This document shows, one piece after another, positions 37,361 to 45,186 of a DNA stretch of 64,000 nt. A program made the translations under genes and the position numbers. The stretch spans positions 1,984,001 through 2,048,000 of the forward strand of contig NZ_CP054706.1 of the NCBI RefSeq assembly GCF_016495865.1, read 5' to 3'. Within the stretch, counting starts at the first letter, position 1. Every line of letters begins with the position of its first letter. Below the pieces are notes generated by a model. It was not told the origin of the DNA and ran no database searches. It saw only the letters and a list, made by a program, of their open reading frames with translations. Origin of the DNA: Salicibibacter cibi. GTDB taxonomy: Bacteria; Bacillota; Bacilli; Bacillales; Marinococcaceae.

Positions 37361-39400
37361 TTATGCGACATTGACTACTCCCACACTTTGAATCTCCACT
37401 TGCGGTTCCAACTCGTTATAGGACAAGACCGGAACGTTCGGGAATTGACGTTCTATCAAGTGGCGCACGTGCATCCGTACTGCAGGGGAACAGAGAATGA
37501 CCGGTGTTTGCCCCAGTTCAGACAGTTTTTCGGCTTCCCGACCGATCATTTCAATCATTTTTCCCGAATCTTCGGGAGGCATGGACAAAAACGTTCCATG
37601 TTCCGTTTGTTGCAGTGCATCTGCAATTTTTTTCTCAGCAGTACCCGCTAACGTGACAACATATAAAGGTCCATTGTTCGGAACGACGGCCTTTGTAATT
37701 TGTCTGGATAGCATTTGCCGCGTGTACTCTGCGATTAACCTCGGATCTTTGACCATTTGCCCATAGTCCGCCAACGCTTCAAAAATTAAAGGCAGATTCC
37801 GGATCGATATTTTTTCCTTCAACAGATTTGCCAGCACTTTTTGAATGTCGCCAAGGGACAGCGGGTTTGGCGTAACCTCTTCCACAAGCGTCGGGTGAGA
37901 CTCCTTCAAATGTTCGACGAGTTGTTTCGTTTCTTCGCGCCCCAATAATTCATGGGCATGGCGTTTAATCGTTTCCGTTAAATGGGTGGATACGACCGAA
38001 GGCGGGTCAACAACGGTAAACCCGGCAATTTCAGCATGATCTTTTTGCTCTTCATCCACCCATAGCGCCGGCAGGCCAAATGCCGGTTCCGCCGTTTCGA
38101 TGCCGGTAACCGTATCATCTTCGACACCGGGGCTCATGGCCATGTAATGATCGAGAAGCAATTCCCCGCGCGTGACTTCATTTCCACGCATTTTAATCAC
38201 ATATTCATTCGGTTGTAGCTGAATGTTATCGCGGATGCGAATGACAGGCACGACAATCCCGTAATCGAGTGCCAATTGGCGCCGGATCATGACGACTCTG
38301 TCAAGCAAGTCCCCTCCTTGGTTTGCATCTGCAATCGGAATGAGCCCGTAGCCAAACTCGAATTCGATCGGATCAATCGTCAAGAGCTCCGTAACCTGTT
38401 CCGGAGAGGTAGTGCTTTGGGGGCGCTCTTCCTCTTCTGCTGCTTTCGGTTCTTTTTCCATGTTGTCGGATTTGCGATGGGACAGCATCCATGCCCCTAC
38501 TCCAAGAAACAAGGCGATCGGCAGGGTAACAATATTGTTAATCGGAGTGAGCAGGCCGAGGAGCAGAATGGCACCCCCTGCGATATAAAGTAATTTTGGA
38601 TAGGCAAGCAACTGCTCGCTGATGTCGTAGCCGAGAGAGCCGTCGGACGCCGCCCGTGTCACGACAATGCCCGTAGCTGTTGCAATCAAAAGGGCCGGAA
38701 TTTGTGTTACGAGCCCATCCCCGACCGTGAGCAATGTATACGTGGCGGCTGCTTCTTGAAAGCTCATTCCATGTTGAAGCATCCCAATGATAAAACCGAA
38801 GATAATATTCACAAGAACGATGACGATGCCGGCGATCGCGTCCCCTTTGACAAATTTGCTTGCGCCGTCCATCGAACCGTAAAAATCCGCTTCCTCTTCT
38901 ATTTTTTCCCGTCTCGCTTTTGCTTGTTGTTCCGTAATTAATCCGGCATTAAGATCCGCATCAATGCTCATTTGTTTCCCGGGCATCGCATCAAGGGTAA
39001 AGCGTGCGCCAACTTCGGAAACACGTTCCGCGCCTTTGACGATGACGATGAACTGGATGACAACAAGAATAAGAAAAATGACAAAACCAACGAGCACGTT
39101 CGAACCGACAACAAATGACCCGAACGTATCAATGACGCTTCCCGCCTCTGCGCGGCTTAAAATCGCACGTGTCGTCGATACACTCAATCCGACGCGAAAC
39201 AACGTCGCCAACAAAAGCACAGTCGGAAAGATGGAAAAGTCCAACGGCTCCCTCATGTTCATAGCGACGAGGATGATGATGAGTGACATCGAGATGTTGA
39301 CGATGATAAGCACATCAATCATCGGAGACGGCAATGGAAAAATAAGCATTGCCACGATTAAAATGACGCCTATTAAAATGACTAAATCACGTGCTCGCAT
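37361..39400 (-). CDS. flhA: flagellar export gate protein FlhA
   Basis: The large export-gate protein of the flagellar type III system. The N-terminal half has about eight membrane helices with the FHIPEP-type segment SKFVKGDAIAGIVIVLVNII and the cytoplasmic loop GARFTLDAMPGKQMSIDADL. The C-terminal cytoplasmic domain, from about residue 330, binds chaperones and ends ILCSPAVRMHVRHLIERQFP. 679 residues against about 677. Start ATG at 39400 after GAAGGAGATGG. Confidence 0.97.
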   Translation of the reverse strand: MRARDLVILIGVILIVAMLIFPLPSPMIDVLIIVNISMSLIIILVAMNMREPLDFSIFPTVLLLATLFRVGLSVSTTRAILSRAEAGSVIDTFGSFVVGSNVLVGFVIFLILVVIQFIVIVKGAERVSEVGARFTLDAMPGKQMSIDADLNAGLITEQQAKARREKIEEEADFYGSMDGASKFVKGDAIAGIVIVLVNIIFGFIIGMLQHGMSFQEAAATYTLLTVGDGLVTQIPALLIATATGIVVTRAASDGSLGYDISEQLLAYPKLLYIAGGAILLLGLLTPINNIVTLPIALFLGVGAWMLSHRKSDNMEKEPKAAEEEERPQSTTSPEQVTELLTIDPIEFEFGYGLIPIADANQGGDLLDRVVMIRRQLALDYGIVVPVIRIRDNIQLQPNEYVIKMRGNEVTRGELLLDHYMAMSPGVEDDTVTGIETAEPAFGLPALWVDEEQKDHAEIAGFTVVDPPSVVSTHLTETIKRHAHELLGREETKQLVEHLKESHPTLVEEVTPNPLSLGDIQKVLANLLKEKISIRNLPLIFEALADYGQMVKDPRLIAEYTRQMLSRQITKAVVPNNGPLYVVTLAGTAEKKIADALQQTEHGTFLSMPPEDSGKMIEMIGREAEKLSELGQTPVILCSPAVRMHVRHLIERQFPNVPVLSYNELEPQVEIQSVGVVNVA

Positions 39401-39574
39401 CGTTCCATCTCCTTCAAAGACCCGGGCGGGCTTCTACGAGGTTGTCTCCGCATGTGTATATATGGCAGGCAGGTTTCTGTTTCAGCCTCAAAAGCCACTT
39501 CATGGCGACCAGTCGCACGGTTCGCTCTCGATTTCGGGCGCTCTGGCAAACGGCGAAAAGATGGGTACAGTACG

Positions 39575-39613
39575 GCACCACGCACCTCTCCCACTTCTCA
39601 CCTCTCACCTCCA
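39575..39613. repeat. heptamer-repeat tract (minus orientation)
   Basis: CCTCTCC CACTTCT CACCTCT CACCTCC on the plus strand, i.e. GGAGGTG AGAGGTG AGAAGTG on the coding strand. It spans the flhB stop and the flhB-flhA gap. It is the only tract of the family with this orientation in the fla/che operon. Confidence 0.65.
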
Positions 39614-40683
39614 ATCCGATACACGTAGGCGAGAATCTCGGCGACCGCACGAAATAAATCTTCCGGCACTTCTTGTCCAATGTCCGTTCCATCATGGAGG
39701 CTACGGGCGAGCGGCTTGTTTTCGACGATCGGAACTTTGTTTAAATCGGCCACTTGCCGCATGCGCAAAGCTGTATAATCCGATCCCTTGGCAATCACTG
39801 TCGGCGCCGCCATCACCTCCCCGTCATATTGAAGGGCAACCGCGTAATGGGTCGGGTTTGTGATGACGACATCGGCTTTCGGAACTTCCTGCATCATGCG
39901 TTGCATAGCCACGTCTTTGGCACGTTGCCGTCGCCTTGCCTTTATTTGCGGATCGCCTTCCATCTTTTTATGTTCATCTTTTACTTCCTGTTTGGCCATA
40001 CGAATCTGTTTTTCATGGTCATAGCGTTGGTAGACATAATCCGGAACAGCTAAAAGGAGCAAGAGCAAGGCGCAAGCAATGCCGATGACTCCCGTCAACC
40101 AAGCCACCAATTGGAATCCTTCAACGACGTCCATGAGTGCCAGTTGCAGAAGCTCGTCCGCATAAATCCATATAATTCCAAAGGAAAGCAAGCCGACAAG
40201 GCAGATTTTCAGAAAAGCTTTCACCAACTCCACGATCGCACGCGCGGAAAAAATTCGTTTGATTCCCTTAAGCGGATTTATTTTCGACAATTTCGGTTTG
40301 ATCGCTTCCGGAGCAAACAACACACCCACTTGCAGCATACTCGCGACTACCCCTGCAAAAAGGGCGGCAACAAATATCGGCAACAAAACAATCGCGACTT
40401 CGAACATCAAATCGAGAAATAGCGCCATTACATTTTCAATGGAAAAAGCCATGCCCGCGTAGTTGATATACATTTTCGTGAATAAATCGTGCAGGAATTG
40501 TCCGGGAACCGCAGCATAAGCAAAAAGGACAATAAAAACGATGAGTAAAATGACGGCAGTATTAACATCGTTACTTTTCGCTACCTGTCCTTTTTTGCGC
40601 GTATCCTCACGCTTTTTCGGCGTCGCTTTTTCCGTTTTCTCCTGTCCGCCTTCTGCTGCAAAATATTGCAGATCCATTTGCAT
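39598..40683 (-). CDS. flhB: flagellar export specificity switch FlhB
   Basis: Export-gate component and substrate-specificity switch. An N-terminal QYFAAEGGQEKTEKATPKKR tail is followed by four membrane helices and a cytoplasmic domain with the autocleavage motif NPTH (VVITNPTHYAVAL) near residue 270. 361 residues. Start ATG at 40683, seven bases into the region after the fliR stop, with GGGGGAG upstream; a second ATG at 40677 is possible. The last codons lie in a heptamer-repeat tract (IGGER). Confidence 0.96.
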   Translation of the reverse strand: MQMDLQYFAAEGGQEKTEKATPKKREDTRKKGQVAKSNDVNTAVILLIVFIVLFAYAAVPGQFLHDLFTKMYINYAGMAFSIENVMALFLDLMFEVAIVLLPIFVAALFAGVVASMLQVGVLFAPEAIKPKLSKINPLKGIKRIFSARAIVELVKAFLKICLVGLLSFGIIWIYADELLQLALMDVVEGFQLVAWLTGVIGIACALLLLLLAVPDYVYQRYDHEKQIRMAKQEVKDEHKKMEGDPQIKARRRQRAKDVAMQRMMQEVPKADVVITNPTHYAVALQYDGEVMAAPTVIAKGSDYTALRMRQVADLNKVPIVENKPLARSLHDGTDIGQEVPEDLFRAVAEILAYVYRIGGER

Positions 40684-40689
40684 GGCTTT

Positions 40690-41463
40690 TCACGCTCCCC
40701 CAAACAACTCTAAAAGCGTCCGCATCGTGATCACCATTTCATCGACAAGATTGGAGACGAGCCAAAAGAACGCCGGCAACATAAACATGATGATCGGCAA
40801 CCCCAGGAAAATTTTCAGCGGCAAGCCGACGACAAACACATTCATCTGCGGCACCGCCCGCGACATCAGCCCAAGCGCCACATCGACGAGGAAAAGCGCC
40901 CCTACAATCGGAAAAGCCATTTGAAAAGCAATGATAAACATCGTTGAAACAGCTCCGACCGCTGTTTCCATCACCGACTCTCCGCCAAAATGAACATTCA
41001 TTTCATCGACGGGCACATATGCATAGCTGTAAAAAATCCCATCCAATAACAAATGATGGCCGTCGGTAACGAGCAGAAAAAGCACGGCAAAGGCATAAAG
41101 GAATCCGCCGGTTAACGGGGTTTGCGCTCCAGTTTGCGGATCCATCACGTTCGCGATAAGAAAACCCATTTTAATATCGATAAAAGCGCCTGCGACCTGA
41201 ATGGCATAAAACAGTATCGAGGCAATCAGCCCGAGTAAAAGACCGATCAAAACTTCCTTCATGATCAACAAAAACAAAGAAGCGTCGATCCCGATCACCG
41301 GAACATCCAGCGTGAAAAAAATGATATAAGCAAAAAAGAGCGCAAAAGCGATTTTAAACATATTCGGCACATTGCGATACGAAAATACCGGCAGTGTCGC
41401 CAAAAAAGCGAGAATGCGCACAAAGATTAAAAGAAAAGCCGGCAGCTGGTTGATCCACTCCAT
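40690..41463 (-). CDS. fliR: flagellar export gate protein FliR
   Basis: A 257-residue export-gate membrane protein with about six helices, forming the helical FliPQR gate. The family segment LGLIASILFYAIQVAGAFID and GFLIANVMDPQTGAQTPLTG are seen. Start ATG at 41463, four bases after the fliQ stop; the fliR stop is followed closely by flhB. Confidence 0.95.
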   Translation of the reverse strand: MEWINQLPAFLLIFVRILAFLATLPVFSYRNVPNMFKIAFALFFAYIIFFTLDVPVIGIDASLFLLIMKEVLIGLLLGLIASILFYAIQVAGAFIDIKMGFLIANVMDPQTGAQTPLTGGFLYAFAVLFLLVTDGHHLLLDGIFYSYAYVPVDEMNVHFGGESVMETAVGAVSTMFIIAFQMAFPIVGALFLVDVALGLMSRAVPQMNVFVVGLPLKIFLGLPIIMFMLPAFFWLVSNLVDEMVITMRTLLELFGGA

Positions 41464-41467
41464 CGCC

Positions 41468-41737
41468 TTATCCTATAAAGTTATGCAAATTTGTATAGAT
41501 TTCCGTTGTAAAACTCACGAGCTGACTGAGCATCCAGGCGCCGAACATCACGACCGAGGCGAGAACGCCGATAATTTTCGGAATGAACGCCAACGTTTGC
41601 TCCTGGATTTGTGTCGTCGCCTGAAAAATAGCGACAGCTAATCCCAAGGCGAGCGCGACAATCAACAATGGCCCCGCAACGAGAAAAACAACCGTTACGC
41701 TTCGCTCCGCCATGCTTATAACCGTCTCTTCATTCAT
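41468..41737 (-). CDS. fliQ: flagellar export gate protein FliQ
   Basis: An 89-residue, two-helix gate protein. MNEETVISMAERSVTVVFLV opens it, followed by ALALGLAVAIFQATTQIQEQ, the conserved FliQ stretch. The start is the ATG at 41737, after AAGGGTGG; an ATG at 41746 has no spacing from that site. Placed between fliP and fliR as usual. Confidence 0.95.
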   Translation of the reverse strand: MNEETVISMAERSVTVVFLVAGPLLIVALALGLAVAIFQATTQIQEQTLAFIPKIIGVLASVVMFGAWMLSQLVSFTTEIYTNLHNFIG

Positions 41738-41752
41738 GCCATCCACCCTTTG

Positions 41753-42439
41753 CTAAAAGCTGATTAAAAGCGATTCAACGACAAGATGCCAACCGTCTAC
41801 CAAAACGAATAACAATACTTTAAAAGGGAGAGAGATCATTACGGGCGGCAACATCATCATCCCCATGGACATTAAAACGCTGGCCACGATCATGTCGATC
41901 ACAAGAAATGGCACGAAGATGAGAAAACCGATTTGAAAAGCCGTTTGCAATTCGCTGATCGCAAAAGCAGGAATCAAAGCAGAAAGCGGGATATCATCAA
42001 TCGTCTCCGGAGCCTCTGCTTCTGCGTAATTCAAAAATAGCGCCAGGTCTCTTTCCCGAGTATGGTCTGCCATAAATTCTCTTAAGGGAGAAGCGGCTGC
42101 TTCAAAAGCTTCTTCTTGATCCATTTCTCCCTCGAGAAATGGCGTCAGCGCCTCTTCATTCATTTCAGATACAACCGGTGACATAATAAAAAAGGTCAGA
42201 AATAATGCCAGGCCGATCAACACCTGATTCGGTGGCATCTGTTGGGTAGCGAGCCCCATCCGCACGAAGGCGAGCACGACGACAATTCTCGTGAAACAAG
42301 TCATCAAAATGAGGATTCCCGGCGCAAGGGAAAGCACGGTAATAAGGACAATCAGGCGCAGTGCCGTAGACACACCCTCTGGATCATCACCAAAAAACTC
42401 ACCGATGGGCACGCCCGGTATGATGGATGATATCATCAT
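41753..42439 (-). CDS. fliP: flagellar export gate protein FliP
   Basis: The five-copy core of the export gate. After a short N-terminus come helices with LVLITVLSLAPGILILMTCF and RIVVVLAFVRMGLATQQMPP, then an acidic periplasmic loop (EGEMDQEEAFEAAASPLREF) and two C-terminal helices with SVLMSMGMMMLPPVMISLPF. 228 residues. The ATG overlaps the fliO stop (ATGA), giving coupled translation. Confidence 0.96.
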   Translation of the reverse strand: MMISSIIPGVPIGEFFGDDPEGVSTALRLIVLITVLSLAPGILILMTCFTRIVVVLAFVRMGLATQQMPPNQVLIGLALFLTFFIMSPVVSEMNEEALTPFLEGEMDQEEAFEAAASPLREFMADHTRERDLALFLNYAEAEAPETIDDIPLSALIPAFAISELQTAFQIGFLIFVPFLVIDMIVASVLMSMGMMMLPPVMISLPFKVLLFVLVDGWHLVVESLLISF

Positions 42440-43044
42440 TTTCTCCCCTCTACCCGGTTCAATCCGCTTTCTTTTTGACGCTTCACATCACGCATGTGCA
42501 CATCCATTTGTGAATAAATGGAATGCTCATCATTCTCCTCCAGCTTATCCCCTTTCAGAAGTGCCCGCCCTTTGCTTGTGAAATCCGTCGTCTGCTGATC
42601 TTCTGCCAAAGCGATCAGCGCTTTTGCTTCCGCTTCATCCTCGATTTCCCGAAGCAATTGAATCGATTGCCCGACACCGACAACAAGGAGCCGATCGCCT
42701 ACGCGAATGAGTTGCACCGATTTTTGTTGCCCAAGGCCGATGCCGCCCAAATTTTGCATCGTGCTCGTCGCTTGAAAGCGATTTGTCCGATTGGCCAACA
42801 ATTTTAATAAAAAAAACATGACGAGAATGACGGCGCCGAGGGCTAACCCGAGTTGAAACAAAACACCCCATAAGCTTTGCTCGCCACTTTCTTCGGCTTC
42901 TTCTCTTTCTTCATTACCCTCGCCCACGCCTTCATTATTTTCCAAGGCATCCCTTACGGAGTTATCCGCAAAAGCCTCTTGGGGAAGACCGAGCGTGAAA
43001 AATGCGAATATGCATATTGCCAACCAGGTTTTTCCTATTTTCAT
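42436..43044 (-). CDS. fliO: flagellar biosynthesis protein FliO/FliZ
   Basis: A 202-residue FliO (B. subtilis FliZ) protein. It has an N-terminal signal-like helix (IGKTWLAICIFAFFTLGLPQ, then EAFA), an acidic extracellular stretch (EGVGEGNEEREEAEESGEQS), one membrane helix (LGLALGAVILVMFFLLKLLA) and a cytoplasmic FliO domain with GGIGLGQQKSVQLIRVGDRL. Precedes fliP, overlapping it by four bases. Confidence 0.92.
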   Translation of the reverse strand: MKIGKTWLAICIFAFFTLGLPQEAFADNSVRDALENNEGVGEGNEEREEAEESGEQSLWGVLFQLGLALGAVILVMFFLLKLLANRTNRFQATSTMQNLGGIGLGQQKSVQLIRVGDRLLVVGVGQSIQLLREIEDEAEAKALIALAEDQQTTDFTSKGRALLKGDKLEENDEHSIYSQMDVHMRDVKRQKESGLNRVEGRK

Positions 43045-43059
43045 TGAAACCTCTCCTGT

Positions 43060-43422
43060 CTAACCGAGGGTTTTCTGAACCGCACCAAGCACCCGGTCAG
43101 CTTGAAAAGGTTTCACAACAAAATCTTTGGCTCCTGCTTGAATCGCATCGATCACCATCGCTTGTTGCCCCATCGCGGAACACATAATGACTTTTGCCTG
43201 TGGATCAAGTGCCAAGATTTCTTTTAACGCCTGGATGCCGTCCATCTCCGGCATGGTAATGTCCATCGTTACAAACGCGGGCTTCAATTCCTTGTATTTT
43301 TCCACTGCTTCTTTTCCATTTTCCGCTTCGCCGCAAATTACGAACTGGTTCTTTTCCAATATGTCCTTAATCATCATCCGCATGAACGAAGCATCATCTA
43401 CGATAAGCACGTTGCTTGCCAT
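43060..43422 (-). CDS. cheY: chemotaxis response regulator CheY
   Basis: A single receiver domain of 120 residues. The acidic pair is in LIVDDASFMR, the phosphorylated Asp in FVTMDITMPEMDGI, the Thr/Ser site in IMCSAMGQQ and the Lys in DFVVKPFQAD. It binds FliM and FliY to set rotation. The start at 43422 follows AAAGGAGAGAAGGACA. In B. subtilis cheY follows fliY directly; here a 560-bp stretch with an IscB-type remnant lies between them. Confidence 0.97.
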   Translation of the reverse strand: MASNVLIVDDASFMRMMIKDILEKNQFVICGEAENGKEAVEKYKELKPAFVTMDITMPEMDGIQALKEILALDPQAKVIMCSAMGQQAMVIDAIQAGAKDFVVKPFQADRVLGAVQKTLG

Positions 43423-43434
43423 TGTCCTTCTCTC

Positions 43435-43557
43435 CTTTAGTCGTTTCTGCGGGCTGCCTCCCGGCTTCAACTGATAGCTGCAAGTTGTTCAGCAATCCCT
43501 AATACTACAGCGAAACTTATAAACATTCTTCCTGAAAAGCCTGCAACATCCCCAATC
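43435..43557. other. probable right flank/end of the IscB-type element
   Basis: Holds the inverted-repeat arm TACTACAGCGAAA (43503-43515), which is the exact complement of TTTCGCTGTAGTA (43612-43624) within the iscB remnant. The exact element end is not visible. Confidence 0.35.
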
Positions 43558-43773
43558 TCATGGCTGTCTTCGGCTATAATAAAGACGTCTAGTGACTTTC
43601 TTTAGCCAATCTTTCGCTGTAGTACTAACTAGCACTTTTATGGACACGGGATCCAATAATCTTAATTCAAAATATCCAGTTGCTCTTCTTCCTTTGTTGA
43701 ACAATTTTCGTGCCTTCTGTGGTCTTGTTGGCATTAAAGGTTCTTCTCTTTGATTAGTGACGTAGACGCTCAA
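43558..43773 (-). pseudogene. iscB: IscB (RRXRR/HNH) gene reduced by internal deletion
   Basis: A 71-residue frame with TTG start at 43773 and a good AAAGGGAGGA site. The N-terminus MSVYVTNQREEPLMPTRPQK carries the PLMP motif of IscB proteins. From residue ~28 the frame switches to the C-terminal IscB pattern: GRRATGYFELRLLDPVSIKV resembles the GRRATGYFDLRLLDGTKIHA type tail, with a basic end (RRLYYSRRQP). The RuvC and HNH nuclease parts, several hundred residues, are gone, but the reading frame is preserved across the join. It is therefore an internal-deletion derivative and cannot cut DNA. The upstream RNA looks complete. Recognition is by memory of family motifs. Confidence 0.75.
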
Positions 43774-43779
43774 AGTTAC

Positions 43780-43989
43780 GTCCTCCCTTTTAGAGTTAGG
43801 TGCTCTTCGCCAATGTTGTAAGTGCTTTTGACATGTGTAACACCGTTCCTACCCATCAGAACTTTTAATCACACACGACAGGGCAAGGAGCTAGAGCAGG
43901 CACTCCGGTCATGACACAAACAACGTAGCCAATGAAGACTTAGGCTAGTCAAATAAGGGCTTTTGCAAGCCCGCAACTTTCGTCGTGGG
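43780..43989 (-). ncRNA. HEARO/omega RNA of the IscB element
   Basis: Directly upstream of the iscB remnant on the minus strand lies a ~200-base structured region in the place of the HEARO (omega) RNA that guides IscB. It opens with CCCACGACGAAAGTTGCGGG (hairpin with GAAA loop, 43989-43970), followed at once by GGGCTTGCAAAAGCCC (a perfect hairpin, 43972-43957). The two share GGG, so alternative pairings or a pseudoknot are possible. Further on come conserved-looking single-stranded and stem pieces (TTTGACTAGCC, GGTAGGAACGGTGTTACACATG in part) up to the iscB ribosome site. The 5' end touches the fliY stop, so the natural guide would be the last codons of fliY. Confidence 0.65.
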
Positions 43990-45186
43990 TTATTGACTTC
44001 TTAAGTGCTGCAATCGTTGTTCACGGCTGGCGATGTCTGTCACACGCACCCCAAAATTTTCATCGATGACAACGACTTCGCCTTTTGCCACCAAACGCTG
44101 ATTGACGAGAATATCTACCGGCTCCCCTGCAAGTTTGTCCAACTCAATGATCGACCCTTGTGTAAATTGAAGAATATCCTTGATCGAACGGCTCGTTCTT
44201 CCCAATTCGACGGTCACATCCAAAGGGATGTCCATTAACAGATTGAGATTTTGAGCTTCGGAGGCCTGTAACCCCACATCATCGAAGTCATGAAAAGCCG
44301 CTGGTTGCACGCTTCTTCTGGACGTTTCGTCATGCACGTTTGATGCTGCCTGCTCCCCTTCTACATTTACGCTTCTTTCACTTGATTTTTCATTTATTGC
44401 GAATGGAGGATTTTCTTCGGTGCTAATTTTCTCTTCTTTTTCTCCATTCTGTGAATGAAGCAATTGGGCAGTCATCTCCTTTGCAAAAGCCACGGTGACT
44501 AACTGCATAATGGAAGAATCGATCATGTCTCCCACTCGTAACCGAAAGGAGATTTTGATCAATGTCGCTTCGTCGGACATTTCCTCTGTACCGGAACCTT
44601 CCATCGTATCAAGCATGTCGATGCTGGGAGGAGAAATGTTCACACGAAGACCAAAGATCGTTGACATCGATGTCGAAGAGCTTCCCATCATTTGATTCAT
44701 TGCTTCCTGAACGGCGCTGATGTGCATGTCGGTAAGCTCAGGTGCCGGGTTTAAACCGTCTCCGCCCAACATTAGATCGGCAATGATTTTTGCATCATCT
44801 TGCTTAATGACGAGAAGATTCGTCCCTCTAAATCCTTGCGTATAGTTGACGTGAACAGCCACATGCGGGACGGGAAACTCTTCATGCAAAAGATCAAATT
44901 CAATCGCCTGTACGATAGGCGTCGTAATCGATACCTTTTGGTTGATCAACTCGGACAACGCGGTAGCAGCACTCCCGAAAGAAATATTTCCGATCTCACC
45001 AAGGGTATCTTGTTCCACATCGGTTAAATAATGATTCGCATCCAAGACTGCTTTCGTTGGAGACGGCGGGTAGCCGTCTGCTTGCAAGTCGTTAATTTTC
45101 GTTTCTTCTGCCCCATCGCCTTCAAAACCTTCGAGCAAACGATTGATTTCCTCTTGGGATAATTTCTCATCTCCATGATCGTTCAT
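43990..45186 (-). CDS. fliY: flagellar switch phosphatase FliY
   Basis: C-ring protein of Gram-positives that joins a CheC-like phosphatase and a FliN domain. N-terminal CheY-P binding motif LSQEEINRLLEGFEG, CheC-like active sites TLGEIGNISFGSAATALSEL and DMHISAVQEAMNQMMG, a long Ser/Glu-rich linker, and a C-terminal SpoA domain (LLMDIPLDVTVELGRTSRSI, then VDILVNQRLVAKGEVVVIDE). 398 residues, slightly longer than B. subtilis (378). Its start overlaps the fliM stop. The stop at 43990-43992 abuts the omega RNA, so the insertion spared the gene. Confidence 0.96.
   Translation of the reverse strand: MNDHGDEKLSQEEINRLLEGFEGDGAEETKINDLQADGYPPSPTKAVLDANHYLTDVEQDTLGEIGNISFGSAATALSELINQKVSITTPIVQAIEFDLLHEEFPVPHVAVHVNYTQGFRGTNLLVIKQDDAKIIADLMLGGDGLNPAPELTDMHISAVQEAMNQMMGSSSTSMSTIFGLRVNISPPSIDMLDTMEGSGTEEMSDEATLIKISFRLRVGDMIDSSIMQLVTVAFAKEMTAQLLHSQNGEKEEKISTEENPPFAINEKSSERSVNVEGEQAASNVHDETSRRSVQPAAFHDFDDVGLQASEAQNLNLLMDIPLDVTVELGRTSRSIKDILQFTQGSIIELDKLAGEPVDILVNQRLVAKGEVVVIDENFGVRVTDIASREQRLQHLRSQ

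Noticed and set aside
38964..39863. 299-codon plus-strand frame over flhA and flhB
   Set aside because: Antisense to two conserved flagellar genes; Thr/Met-rich shadow.
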